A stretch of DNA of 64,000 nucleotides from Acidimicrobiales bacterium. GTDB taxonomy: Bacteria; Actinomycetota; Acidimicrobiia; Acidimicrobiales; DATDAH01. Made by a program: the position numbers and the translations under genes. Shown here in pieces: positions 7,957 to 16,879 of this stretch; the first letter of the stretch is position 1, and the number at the start of each line of letters is the position of its first letter. The stretch lies in contig JAEUJM010000017.1 in NCBI GenBank assembly GCA_016794585.1, forward strand, positions 1 through 64,000, given 5' to 3'. A model generated the notes under the pieces. The model saw nothing but the letters and a program-made list of their open reading frames with translations. It ran no database searches and was not told the origin of the DNA.

Positions 7957-8799
7957 GTGCGCGTCCTCGTCACCGGCGGCGCCGGCCTTCTGGGGGCGCG
8001 CCTGGCCGTGGACGTGCCCGCCGGCGTCGACCTGCACTGCACCTGGCACCGCACCGCGCCGGCGTCGGGTGACGGCCTGGGGGAGTGGCACGAGGTCGAC
8101 CTGGCCGACCACGAGGCCACCGCGGCGCTGGTCGCCGGCGTTGCGCCCGACCTCATCATCCACACGGCGTACGCGATGGCCGACGGCGATCGTCACATCG
8201 TCGCCGCCACCGCGCACGTGGCCGACGCCGCCGCTGCCCTCGGCGCCGGCCTGGTCCACCTCAGCAGCGATGTCGTCTTCGACGGCGAGCACGCGCCCTA
8301 CGCCGAGGCCGATCCGCTGCTTCCCATCTCGCCCTACGGCCGCCACAAGGCGGAGGCCGAGGCCCACGTCCGCGCCGCCTGCCCGGACACTGCCGTGGTG
8401 CGCACGTCGCTGATCACCTGGGCGAACCCGTTCGACGCCCGCACGGCGTGGATCGTCGACACCCTCCGCGCCGGCGATCCGCTCACGCTCTTCACCGACG
8501 AGATCCGCTGCCCCGTGCGCCTCGACGACCTGTCCGCCCAGCTGTGGGACCTCGCCGCCCTCGACCCCGAGGCGCGGGCCGGGGCCTGGCACCTGGTGGG
8601 CTCGGAGGCGCTCTCCCGCCACGAACTCGGCGTGTGCATCGCCCGCCACGCCGGCCTCGACCCGGCGGGCATCACCGCGGCGTCGAGCCACTCGCAGCCG
8701 GTGCCCCGGCCCAGGGACCTGCACCTCACCACCGCCCGCGCCGACGCCGCCCTGCCCACGCCGTCCCGCTCGGCGCGGACGCTGTTCCCGCCCCGCTGA
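7957..8799 (+). CDS. RmlD-like NAD(P)-dependent sugar/SDR-type reductase
   Basis: 280-residue extended SDR resembling dTDP-4-dehydrorhamnose reductase. Seen: Rossmann motif VTGGAGLLGARL at the N-terminus, LSSDVVFDG, and the catalytic YGRHK after SPYG (YxxxK). It begins with GTG seven bases after the acyl-CoA dehydrogenase stop. No other deoxysugar genes (rmlA, B or C) are present, so a role in dTDP-rhamnose synthesis is not supported by context. A general epimerase/reductase is as likely. Confidence 0.75.
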   Translation: MRVLVTGGAGLLGARLAVDVPAGVDLHCTWHRTAPASGDGLGEWHEVDLADHEATAALVAGVAPDLIIHTAYAMADGDRHIVAATAHVADAAAALGAGLVHLSSDVVFDGEHAPYAEADPLLPISPYGRHKAEAEAHVRAACPDTAVVRTSLITWANPFDARTAWIVDTLRAGDPLTLFTDEIRCPVRLDDLSAQLWDLAALDPEARAGAWHLVGSEALSRHELGVCIARHAGLDPAGITAASSHSQPVPRPRDLHLTTARADAALPTPSRSARTLFPPR

Positions 8800-8824
8800 T
8801 CCGGGCCGTCGCCGGCCGCGGGGC

Positions 8825-8830
8825 TACGGT
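8825..8830 (+). promoter_or_regulatory. -10-like TACGGT before the LLM oxidoreductase gene
   Basis: TACGGT, 8 nt before the ATG at 8839, no Shine-Dalgarno. Consistent with a leaderless start separate from the upstream pair. Confidence 0.45.
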
Positions 8831-8838
8831 CGACGGCC

Positions 8839-9876
8839 ATGAAGATCAGCATGCAGCTGCAGTACTCGGGCGGGTTCAAGGAGTCGGCGGCCCGGGTGGT
8901 CGAGCTCGAGAAGGCCGGCCTCGACATGGTGTGGGTGGCGGAGGCCTACGGCTTCGATGCCCCCAGCCTCATGGGCTACCTGGCCGCCGAGACCGAGACC
9001 GTCGAGATCGCCGCCGGCATCCTGCCGATCTACACCCGCACGCCGACGCTGCTGGCCATGACCGCGGCGGGCATCGACGCCCTCAGCGACGGACGCTGCG
9101 TGCTGGGTCTCGGCGCCTCCGGCCCGCAGGTGATCGAGGGCTTCCACGGCCTCCCCTACGACAAGCCCCTCACCCGCACCCGCGAGATCATCGAGATCTG
9201 CCGGGCAGTCTGGAAGCGTGAGCGGGTCACCTACGAGGGCAAGGTGTACACCCTGCCCCTGCCGCCCGAGCAGGGGACCGGCCTCGGCAAGCCGCTCAAG
9301 ATGATCACCCACCCGGTGCGCGAGCAGATCCCGATCTACGTCGCCTCGCTCGGCCCCAAGAACGTCGAGCTCACCGCGGAGCTGGCCGACGGCTGGCTGC
9401 CGATCTTCTACCACCCCGAGAAGGCCGCCAGCGTGTGGGGCGACGACCTCGCCGCCGGCCAGGCCAAGCGCCCGGCCGAGCTCGGCCCGCTCGAGGTGGT
9501 GGCCGGTGGTGCCGTGGCCATCTGCGGGCCCGACGAGGCCAAGGCCGTGCGGGACTTCGCCCGCCCGATGGTCGCCCTCTACGTGGGCGGCATGGGCGCC
9601 AAGGGCCGCAACTTCTACAACGACCTCGTGTGCCGCTACGGCTACGAGGCCGAGGCCGAGAAGATCCAGGACCTCTACCTCGACGGCAAGAAGCAGGAAG
9701 CCGCCGCCGCCGTGCCCGACGAGCTCCTCGACTCCCTGTCGCTCTGCGGCGACGAGGGCTACGTGCGCGAGCGCATCCAGGCCTTCAAGGACTCGGGGGT
9801 CACCAACCTCAACATCAACCCGATCGGGGCCGACCCCGTGGGGCTGACCGCCAAGATCAAGGAGTGGGTGTCTTGA
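8839..9876 (+). CDS. LLM-class F420-dependent oxidoreductase
   Basis: 345-residue luciferase-like monooxygenase family protein. The TIM-barrel pattern is clear: KISMQLQYSGG at strand 1, MVWVAEAYGFDAPS, a cofactor-binding segment VEIAAGILPIYTRTPTLLAM, GRCVLGLGASGPQVIEGFHG, and IPIYVASLGPKNVELTAELADGWLP. In actinobacteria this subgroup typically uses coenzyme F420, but the substrate is unknown. Its last 20 bp overlap the 3' end of the convergent gene on the minus strand. Confidence 0.85.
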   Translation: MKISMQLQYSGGFKESAARVVELEKAGLDMVWVAEAYGFDAPSLMGYLAAETETVEIAAGILPIYTRTPTLLAMTAAGIDALSDGRCVLGLGASGPQVIEGFHGLPYDKPLTRTREIIEICRAVWKRERVTYEGKVYTLPLPPEQGTGLGKPLKMITHPVREQIPIYVASLGPKNVELTAELADGWLPIFYHPEKAASVWGDDLAAGQAKRPAELGPLEVVAGGAVAICGPDEAKAVRDFARPMVALYVGGMGAKGRNFYNDLVCRYGYEAEAEKIQDLYLDGKKQEAAAAVPDELLDSLSLCGDEGYVRERIQAFKDSGVTNLNINPIGADPVGLTAKIKEWVS

Positions 9877-11113
9877 ACGCCCCGGCGGCGTCCAGCGCCC
9901 GGTAGGCCCCGGGCGAAGAGAACATGTGCCGGTGCCACCGGCCGGGCGTGGCCAGCAGGGCGCGGGGGTAGTCCTCCCAGAGCCAGCGGGCGAAGTTGCG
10001 CCGGGTCCAGTCGGAGGCGCCGGCGACCGCCACGGAGGCCCTCGCCCCCTTGCGGTGGCGCAGGGCCCGCACGAGCAGCGTCGACATCGCGTGGTCGGCG
10101 AAGAAGTGGTGGCGGACCGCTGCCTCGTAGCCCGTGGACGCGAGGCGCTGATCGGTGGGGCCGGCGTCGAGCAGGGCGTCGGCCGCGAGCACGCCCGTGA
10201 GCAATGCCTGGCCGATGCCCTCACCGCTCATCACGTCGCACGCGGCGGCGGCGTCGCCCACGAACAGGGCCCGGCCCGCGGTGAGGGGCACGCCATCGAT
10301 GCGGGCGGGAATGGGCCACGCCCGGTGGGGCGCCTCGGGGGTGGCGCCGTCGCCCAGGACCGCTCGGACGGCGGGTCGCTCGAGGAGCTCGGGCCAGAGC
10401 TGCTTCATGGCGGGCACGGGCACCTTGCCGCCGCGGTGCACGCCGAAGCCGACGTTCGCCCCGCCACCGGGCAGCGGGAACGACCAGACGTAGCCCGGGA
10501 GGATGTCGGCCTCGAACCACACGAAGAGGTCACGGGAGGCGTCCGGCGAGACGTCGGTGAAGTACTGGCGGAAGGCGTGCCATTCGCCGCGGTAGTCGGG
10601 CAGCGCGGCGCCGAGGAACTTGCGCATGGGCGACCACATGCCGTCGGCGGCGACCGCATAGCGGGCGTCGAGCCGGCCGGCGCCGTCGGGGCCGTCGAAC
10701 TCGAGGCGGATGCGCTCGTCGTCGGGGTGCGAGGCGCCGGTGACGGCGTGACCCTCGAGGACGGTCGCGCCGGCGGCGCGGGCAAGGTCGAGCACGGCCG
10801 CGTCGAGCTCCTCGCGACGGGCCACGGCGGCGTAGAGCCCGCGGCCCTCGGGGAGACGGAAGCGCACCTGGTGGCCTGAGGGGGAGGCGACGGCCACCTC
10901 GCCGACCACCTGCCACGACGGCACGTCGGCCGGGTCGAGGCCGAGCGTCTCGAGCAGACGGAGGGCGCCGGCGGTGAGGCCGTCACCGCAGATCTTGTCC
11001 CGGGGGAACCGGGCCTTGTCCACGAGCACCACGTCGAGCCCGGCTCGCGCCAGGACGGTGGCGGCGGCAGCACCCGCAGGGCCACCGCCGACGACGGCGA
11101 CGTCGGTGATCAC
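9857..11113 (-). CDS. geranylgeranyl-reductase-family FAD-dependent oxidoreductase
   Basis: 418 residues. Dinucleotide-binding motif VVGGGPAGAAAATVLARAGL at the N-terminus, then VLVDKARFPRDKICGDGLTAGALRLL, the signature of the geranylgeranyl reductase/halogenase-like FAD family. The second FAD motif is ALFVGDAAAACDVMSGEGIGQAL. Members reduce isoprenoid double bonds (menaquinone or lipid tails) or hydroxylate aromatics; the GGR group fits best here. Starts with GTG. Its end overlaps the convergent LLM gene, so no terminator fits between them. Confidence 0.82.
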   Translation of the reverse strand: MITDVAVVGGGPAGAAAATVLARAGLDVVLVDKARFPRDKICGDGLTAGALRLLETLGLDPADVPSWQVVGEVAVASPSGHQVRFRLPEGRGLYAAVARREELDAAVLDLARAAGATVLEGHAVTGASHPDDERIRLEFDGPDGAGRLDARYAVAADGMWSPMRKFLGAALPDYRGEWHAFRQYFTDVSPDASRDLFVWFEADILPGYVWSFPLPGGGANVGFGVHRGGKVPVPAMKQLWPELLERPAVRAVLGDGATPEAPHRAWPIPARIDGVPLTAGRALFVGDAAAACDVMSGEGIGQALLTGVLAADALLDAGPTDQRLASTGYEAAVRHHFFADHAMSTLLVRALRHRKGARASVAVAGASDWTRRNFARWLWEDYPRALLATPGRWHRHMFSSPGAYRALDAAGAFKTPTP

Positions 11114-11147
11114 GGGAGCCAGTGTGGTGCGGTGGTGGGCGCTCGCC

Positions 11148-12548
11148 TCAAGCGAGGGCGAGGATCTCGTCGAAGCTCTCGCGCATCGACGTCATGAGCG
11201 TGTCGGGGTCGGCCACGGCGGCCGGATCGGTGTTGAAGCCGATGTTGAGGTCGTTGAGGTAGCTGAGGAGGGTGATGTTGCAGGCGGCGCCGGCCATGGG
11301 GCCGAAGGCGTACTGGCCGAGGAACTCGCTGCCGGCCAGGTAGAGCGGGATGGGGGCGCCGGGGACGTTGCTGGCGGTGAAGTCGATGCCGCGCATGATC
11401 GAGCCGAACAGCCCGGTGGCCACCTCCTTCGGGAAGCGGTTCAGCAGGCCGGCCATCGGGTCGAGCAGGGCCAGCGCGGGCTCGGTGCGGGCTTCCTCGA
11501 CGAGGCGGCGAAGCGTGCGCATGCGCTCGACCGGGTCGGCGATGTCGAGAGGGACGGCGAAGCGCGCCGGGGCGAACTGGTTGCCGGCCTGGTCGGCGGT
11601 GTCGTCGGACCGGACGTTGATGGGCATGGACATGCGCAGGGCGGACACCTCGTGGCCGTGGCGGTCGTGGTAGCGGCGCCACCCGCCGACGAGGCCGGCG
11701 AGGAAGGCGTCGTTGAGCTTTCCCTCGGCCCGCTTGGCGGCCCGCTTGGCCTCGTCGAGCGGGATCGTGAGGGTGTCGAAGTGCACGCTCAGCGAACGGT
11801 CGCGCATGACCGGGCTGAGGGGGTCGTTGGCGGGCTGCAGCATGCGCAGCACCGACTGGGCCGTCTCGGTCACGGCCTCGGAGGTGCCGACGGGGTCGGC
11901 GGCCGCCAGGCCCAGCGCGCCCACCACCGTGCCCACCGAGCGCTTGGCGATACCGGCGCCGCGGCGGCCCTCGTGGGCCATGGCGTCGAGGAACCGCTCG
12001 CGCTGGTTCATCACGTGCACGGCCGGCGCCTCGGGCACGGGACCGCGGTCGCCCGGCTCGTGTTCGAGGTCGAAGGTGGCCAGCATCAGCGCCACGCCAC
12101 CCACGCCGTCGGTGATGGCGTGGTGGATCTTCATCACGAGCCCGGCGCGACCGTCCTGGAGGCCCTCGACCACCGTGTACTCCCACAGCGGGCGGGCGCG
12201 GTCGAACCCCTGCATGGCGATGGGCTCGGCGATGTCGAACAGGTCCTGCACCGAGCCGTCTCCGCCGGCCCGCACCCAGCGGAGGTGGAAACCGAGGTCG
12301 AAGTTGGGATCGACCTCCCAGCGCGGAGGGGCCACCGAGAGCGGGTTCGACACGACGCGCTGGCGCAACCGGGGGACCGTGCGGCTCGCCCGGTCGATGA
12401 TGTCGGTCATCACCGCACGATCAGGGGCTCGGTCGAGCAGGACCACCGACGTGATGGTGCTGCGCAACATGGGGTTGTGCTCGATCGTCCACATGAGCTT
12501 GTCCGCGTCGCTCATCCGGGACTCGTAGCGGATCTCACCGTCGGCCAT
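11148..12548 (-). CDS. WS/DGAT-family O-acyltransferase (wax ester synthase / diacylglycerol acyltransferase)
   Basis: 466 residues from the MADGE start. The catalytic HHxxxDG motif is present as KIHHAITDGVGGV, after PLWEYTVVEGL. The middle and C-terminal part carries NDAFLAGLVGGWRRYHDRHG and FTASNVPGAPIPLYLAG, both typical of the family. It esterifies fatty acyl-CoA to alcohols or diacylglycerol, making storage lipid. An in-frame GTG six codons upstream (12566) is an alternative start, but TACCCT sits 6 nt before the chosen ATG. Next to other lipid genes. Confidence 0.87.
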   Translation of the reverse strand: MADGEIRYESRMSDADKLMWTIEHNPMLRSTITSVVLLDRAPDRAVMTDIIDRASRTVPRLRQRVVSNPLSVAPPRWEVDPNFDLGFHLRWVRAGGDGSVQDLFDIAEPIAMQGFDRARPLWEYTVVEGLQDGRAGLVMKIHHAITDGVGGVALMLATFDLEHEPGDRGPVPEAPAVHVMNQRERFLDAMAHEGRRGAGIAKRSVGTVVGALGLAAADPVGTSEAVTETAQSVLRMLQPANDPLSPVMRDRSLSVHFDTLTIPLDEAKRAAKRAEGKLNDAFLAGLVGGWRRYHDRHGHEVSALRMSMPINVRSDDTADQAGNQFAPARFAVPLDIADPVERMRTLRRLVEEARTEPALALLDPMAGLLNRFPKEVATGLFGSIMRGIDFTASNVPGAPIPLYLAGSEFLGQYAFGPMAGAACNITLLSYLNDLNIGFNTDPAAVADPDTLMTSMRESFDEILALA

Positions 12549-12554
12549 GGCGGC

Positions 12555-12560
12555 AGGGTA
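12555..12560 (-). promoter_or_regulatory. -10-like TACCCT before the WS/DGAT gene
   Basis: TACCCT on the minus strand, 6 nt before the ATG at 12548. It lies inside the alternative GTG-initiated frame and therefore argues for the shorter start. Confidence 0.45.
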
Positions 12561-12684
12561 CGTCACGACCCCGCAGGGAGGGGGTGGCGTGGTGTGTCAC
12601 AGCGCTCGCATACCCTCGGTCGCTGGCGGGCACCACCGGACGATCACGACCGACCACGACGAGAGGACCGAGAGGCAACCGCAG

Positions 12685-13401
12685 ATGGCGCCCCAAGGAC
12701 GAGACACGCGCGAGGCCCTGCTCGAGGGCGCCATGAACCTGCTCGCGGAGTCGAGCCGTGACCACCTGCGTCGGGTCCTCACCGCCGGGGCGGTCGCAGA
12801 GTCGGCGGGCCTGCACCGCCAGACCTTCTACCTCTACTGGAGCACCCAGGCGGAGTTCGTGGAGGACTTCGTGCGCTACGTCACCGACCCGGCGCACTCG
12901 TCGTCCTCCGAGCGCCTGACCCGGATCGACGACGATCTGGAGGACGCGTCCGACGACCCCGCCGCAGAGGTGCGTCGCATGAGTGCCCGCACGTATCAGA
13001 GCTGGGTCGACGACCCCGTGCACTTCGCTCGCATGGTGCTCTGGGCGACCCACCCGAACGACGAGTTGGTGCGCGAGTGCATGCAACGGCTCTACCAGGC
13101 CAACGACGGGGCCGCGGCCGAGGGCTTCGCCGCCGTCGGCGAGGCATGGGGCATCGAGCCCCGCCCTCCCTTTACCATCGAGACCGTCGCTCTGTTGTTC
13201 AACGCCCTGCGCGACGGGCTCATGCTCCAGCTGATGATCCGAGGCGACGAGATCCCCGCCTCGTTCTTCGGGGACGTGCACCTGGCCATGAGCCGGATGG
13301 TCACCCGGCCCATCGGCGAGACCGACACGCCGTCGCTGGACGACGCCTACCGCGCCCACGTGCGGGGCGCCCAGGTCGACGACGAGGGCGCGTCGACCTA
13401 G
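12685..13401 (+). CDS. TetR-like transcriptional regulator
   Basis: 238 residues. The N-terminus shows the TetR helix-turn-helix: TREALLEGAMNLLAESSRDH ... VAESAGLHRQTFYLYWSTQAEFVEDFV. The remainder is a helical ligand-binding domain with no recognisable sensor. It is divergent from the WS/DGAT gene across about 135 bp, so that gene and itself are natural targets. A purine-rich GAGAGG lies about 10 nt before the ATG, unlike the leaderless neighbours. Its stop overlaps the end of the convergent MOSC gene by 4 bp. The tyrosine-rich FYLYW recognition helix is classic for the family. Confidence 0.82.
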   Translation: MAPQGRDTREALLEGAMNLLAESSRDHLRRVLTAGAVAESAGLHRQTFYLYWSTQAEFVEDFVRYVTDPAHSSSSERLTRIDDDLEDASDDPAAEVRRMSARTYQSWVDDPVHFARMVLWATHPNDELVRECMQRLYQANDGAAAEGFAAVGEAWGIEPRPPFTIETVALLFNALRDGLMLQLMIRGDEIPASFFGDVHLAMSRMVTRPIGETDTPSLDDAYRAHVRGAQVDDEGAST

Positions 13402-13976
13402 GGGACCAGCTTCCGCACGCGGTCGCCGGCGCGGACCACGCCGGCGGTGACCACCTTGGCGTTGACGCCACGCAGGTGGAGGGAACGGCCCTCCTCGGAG
13501 TTGACGAGGCGCATGGCTTCGACGCCGAACCGCTCGCGGAACTTGGGGCAGCCCCGGTGGGGCTGGTCGGTGACCTCGATCACCGCCCCGCCGAGCGCGA
13601 GTCGGGTGCCGGCGGGCAGGTTGTCCGCGCTGAGGTCGAGGTCGAGGTGCAGTTGGTCACCGGCGAGGGCGCGGTGGTCGACGTCGTTCGAGATGAGGCG
13701 GGAGAACCGGGCGCCGATCAGGTTGAGCTGCATGTCCGGGTGGGGCGCGCCGTCGGGCGTGCGCTTCGAGGGCCGGATGTCCCAGGTGTCACCCACGAGG
13801 CCGACCGCGGGATCCAGCGCTCCCTCGACGAGCACCTCCCGCTCGCCGAAGCCGGGACGGCGCACGATGAGCTCGACCGTACCGTCGTCCGCGGGAGCGG
13901 CCCGGACCTCGTCCAGTCCGGCCTGCAACTCGTCGTTGGTGCGGTGCTCCACCGGTGCGTCCACGCTTCCCAGCAT
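13398..13976 (-). CDS. MOSC-domain protein
   Basis: 192 residues from the Met before Leu-Gly-Ser-Val. The MOSC core is recognisable: VGDTWDIRPSKRT, MQLNLIGARFSRLISND, HLDLDLSADNLPAGTRLALG, and the conserved cysteine segment TDQPHRGCPKFRERFG followed by HLRGVNAKVVTAGVVRAGD. MOSC domains carry sulfur on that cysteine or bind molybdenum cofactor; stand-alone bacterial members are linked to metal-sulfur transfer or N-hydroxy compound reduction. Substrate unknown. A GTG eight codons upstream is an alternative start. Confidence 0.78.
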   Translation of the reverse strand: MLGSVDAPVEHRTNDELQAGLDEVRAAPADDGTVELIVRRPGFGEREVLVEGALDPAVGLVGDTWDIRPSKRTPDGAPHPDMQLNLIGARFSRLISNDVDHRALAGDQLHLDLDLSADNLPAGTRLALGGAVIEVTDQPHRGCPKFRERFGVEAMRLVNSEEGRSLHLRGVNAKVVTAGVVRAGDRVRKLVP

Positions 13977-14016
13977 GGCCAGTGGCGGCGTCGTCACCAA
14001 GCGGTTTCCCGCGCCG

Positions 14017-15786
14017 TCAGCAGGTGGGGCCGGCGTTGCGGTAGTAGCCGTGGAAGGTGTCGTTCTCGGTCCGGCCGTCCACGAACGTGCGCGTCCGCGT
14101 GGTGGTGACGTCGGTGCAGCTGCCTCGTGGGCTGGTGCTCTGCCCGGTCTGGGCGCCGACCGCGTACCGGGTGGAGTACATGGTCATGGTGATGCTGGTG
14201 TCGGTGTAGGTCGGCCACAGCAACACGCCGTAGGGGGTGTTGTTCTCGATGATGAAGTTCGGCTGCGGGTACGACACCGTCGATTCGCGCCCATAGGGGT
14301 AGCGGCTGATGTGCTCGGTGTGGAACTGGTAGCTGGGGATGTCGAGGCCCGCGAAGAAGGCGGCGTTGAACGAGGTGGTGGCGAACTGCGACACGCCACC
14401 GCCCACGGCGTCGACGTGCACGCCGTTCTCGATGGCGCCGGCGGCCACGAAGCCGTTCTCGACGGTGCGCGGCCCGACGACCTCGTTGATGGAGAACTGG
14501 CCGCCCGGCATGATCACGTAACCCCGCACCAGGTCGGCCATGCGGTTGATGTTGGTGTTGCGGCCCTCGCAGCAGTTGTGGTGGGTGGTCTTCCGGCACC
14601 CCTCGGCGGCGCCCGAGTTGCAGGGCTCCTCGTCGGGGAGGGTGATCTCCTCGACGATGCCCAGTGCCTCGGCCTCTTCGGTGGTGAGGTCCGGCTCGCG
14701 CGGGCCGAGCTCGAGTTGCACGCTCGTCTCGCCGCTGCGCAGCGCCGTGGCCACCTTCACCGCCGAGCCCGCCGCACAGCAGCCCGTGCCCGGCCGGCCG
14801 GGGATCACCTCGGGGCCGAACGCGCCCACCGTGAAGCTGGCGTCGACCGGCGCCTCCCCGAAGGCGGGCAGGATGAGGGGCAGGTCGGTCTTGATCTTCT
14901 CCTTGTCGATCTTCAGCTTCAGGCGCTCGGCGCCGACCTTGGCGCTGATCCAGTTCTGGAGCTGTGCCGTGGTGGCCGAGGCGGTCTCCCCGCCGGCGGT
15001 GATCTGGAGCGGCTCGTCGGTCATGTCGTTGGCCTGCACGGCCAGTGCCTCGGCGTCCGAGTCCGGGAAGCGGGGCGGGATGGTCTTGTTCTCGACCGTG
15101 AGGCTGATGGTGGCGTCGGGCCCCGCGCTGTCGACGCCGTCGGCGTTGAGGCCGGTGAGGATGTCGGCGGGGTCGATGCCCTCGCCGTCGACGCCGGGGA
15201 CGACCTCGTAGCGGCCCTCCACCAGCTCGAGGCCGGGCTCGACCGGCGGCGTGCGCTCCTGGCCCTGGAGCGTGACGAGCGCCTCCTCCACCCGCACGGG
15301 GTTGGCCCGGAAGACGACCGGCGACACCTCGCCGTCGAGGAAGGACTGCCACCACGCGACCGGTTGGGCGACGACGGAGCCGTCGCGGCCGATCTCCATG
15401 GCCGCAGCGACGGTGGCCTCCTGGTCGACCCTGGCCCCCAGCTCGCCGACGGTGGTCTCGATGGTGCGCTCGGGCGTCTCGAGCGTGACCGGCGTGTCCT
15501 GGTACTCGTCGGCGAGCTCGGCCACGGTGTCGGTGAGCTCGGCCTCGGTCATCGTCCCGACGTCCACGCCGGCCACCGTGACGTTGCGGACGACGCGTCC
15601 GTCGTCCTTCGTGTCGACGGCCCACGCAGCCACCGCGGCACCGAGCAGCAGCACGGGGATGACCACGGCGAGGGTGAGCACGATGCGCCGGCCACGGCGC
15701 CGCTTGGCGCGGCGGAGATCGCCTCGCATCTCGGGGATCTCGTCGGCGAGATCCGAGATCTGCTCGTCAGGTTCGAAGACGCTCAT
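14017..15786 (-). CDS. membrane-anchored VanW-family protein
   Basis: 589 residues. A short basic cytoplasmic N-terminus is followed by one membrane helix (about 35-57) and a large extracellular part. That part contains peptidoglycan-binding-like repeats (about 65-330) and a C-terminal VanW domain: NINRMADLVRGYVIMPGGQFSINEVVG ... VDAVGGGVSQFATTSFNAAF. VanW and YoaR-like proteins are cell-wall associated; their biochemical role is unclear and resistance is not implied. Several Cys (GCCAAGSA, HHNCCEGRN) suggest extracellular disulfides. Divergent from the second SDR gene; no TANNNT directly before the ATG. Confidence 0.85.
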   Translation of the reverse strand: MSVFEPDEQISDLADEIPEMRGDLRRAKRRRGRRIVLTLAVVIPVLLLGAAVAAWAVDTKDDGRVVRNVTVAGVDVGTMTEAELTDTVAELADEYQDTPVTLETPERTIETTVGELGARVDQEATVAAAMEIGRDGSVVAQPVAWWQSFLDGEVSPVVFRANPVRVEEALVTLQGQERTPPVEPGLELVEGRYEVVPGVDGEGIDPADILTGLNADGVDSAGPDATISLTVENKTIPPRFPDSDAEALAVQANDMTDEPLQITAGGETASATTAQLQNWISAKVGAERLKLKIDKEKIKTDLPLILPAFGEAPVDASFTVGAFGPEVIPGRPGTGCCAAGSAVKVATALRSGETSVQLELGPREPDLTTEEAEALGIVEEITLPDEEPCNSGAAEGCRKTTHHNCCEGRNTNINRMADLVRGYVIMPGGQFSINEVVGPRTVENGFVAAGAIENGVHVDAVGGGVSQFATTSFNAAFFAGLDIPSYQFHTEHISRYPYGRESTVSYPQPNFIIENNTPYGVLLWPTYTDTSITMTMYSTRYAVGAQTGQSTSPRGSCTDVTTTRTRTFVDGRTENDTFHGYYRNAGPTC

Positions 15787-15905
15787 TGGGGGGCGCGGGG
15801 TGGGGGAAGGGGGCGCGGGCCGCGCGTGCGACCGGGTGGGTCCACACACGCTAGACATGCCATCATCGCTGGCGGTCGCGCCCACGAGGGGGATTTCGGA
15901 AAAAC

Positions 15906-16811
15906 ATGTCAGGCATCTGCGAAGGACGAGTGGCAGTCATCACCGGCGCCGGCCGGGGCATCGGGCGTGAGCACGCCCTGATGCTGGCGGGTCAAGGGGC
16001 CAAGATCGTGGTCAACGACCTCGGCGGTTCCATGGACGGCACGGGCAAGGGCGAGGGCCCGGCCCACGACGTCGTGGCCGAGATCGAGGCCATGGGCGGC
16101 GAGGCCGTCGCCAACGGGGACGACGTCTCGGACTTCGAGGGCGCCGGCCGGCTCATCCAGCAGGCCATCGATCACTTCGGCGGTCTCGACATCCTCGTCA
16201 ACAACGCCGGCATCCTGCGGGACCGGATGCTCACCAACATGACCGAGGCCGAGTGGGACGCCGTCATCAAGGTGCACCTCAAGGGCACGTTCGGCCCCAC
16301 CCGCCACGCCGCCGCCTACTGGCGCGAGCGGGTGAAGGCCGGCGAAGACAACGACGCCCGGGTCATCAACACCAGTTCCGCGTCGGGCATCTACGGCAAC
16401 GTGGGCCAGACCAACTACGGGGCGGCCAAGGCCGGGATCGCCGCCTTCACCATCATCGCCAGCCAGGAGCTGGGCCGATACGGGGTCACCGTGAACGCCA
16501 TCGCTCCGGCCGCACTCACCCGCATGACCGAGGGCCTCGGCATGGGCGAGGCCTCGGAGGAGATCAAAGAGCAGATGTCGCCGCGGTGGATCGCGCCGAT
16601 CGTCACGTGGCTCGCCAGCCCCGAGTCGAAGGACGTCACCGGGCGGGTGTTCGACGTGTCCGGCCGGGCGCTGTCGGTGGCCGAGGGCTGGCACATCGGC
16701 CCGTCCGTGGCGCCGTCCGACGATCCCACCGAGCTGGGCCCGCTCGTCGCCGACCTGATGTCCCAGGCGCGGCCGAACGCGGACATGAGCGGCCGCGACG
16801 CCCGCAGCTGA
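15906..16811 (+). CDS. SDR-family 3-hydroxyacyl-CoA dehydrogenase (MFE-2-like)
   Basis: 301 residues, paralogous to the SDR at 4057. Seen: TGAGRGIG (13-20), NDLGG, NNAGILRDRML (from 99), catalytic Ser-157/158, Tyr-171 and Lys-175 in INTSSASGIYGNVGQTNYGAAK. It is followed 68 bp downstream by a hydratase-2-type MaoC gene. The pair together encodes the two activities that are fused in MFE-2 (hydration then 3-hydroxyacyl-CoA oxidation). Likely one operon for a specific acyl-CoA degradation. Confidence 0.86.
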   Translation: MSGICEGRVAVITGAGRGIGREHALMLAGQGAKIVVNDLGGSMDGTGKGEGPAHDVVAEIEAMGGEAVANGDDVSDFEGAGRLIQQAIDHFGGLDILVNNAGILRDRMLTNMTEAEWDAVIKVHLKGTFGPTRHAAAYWRERVKAGEDNDARVINTSSASGIYGNVGQTNYGAAKAGIAAFTIIASQELGRYGVTVNAIAPAALTRMTEGLGMGEASEEIKEQMSPRWIAPIVTWLASPESKDVTGRVFDVSGRALSVAEGWHIGPSVAPSDDPTELGPLVADLMSQARPNADMSGRDARS

Positions 16812-16879
16812 GCGGCCGCCCAGCCGAGCACGATCCGAACGATCCGAACGACCCTCGATCACGCAATTAGGAGATCCGC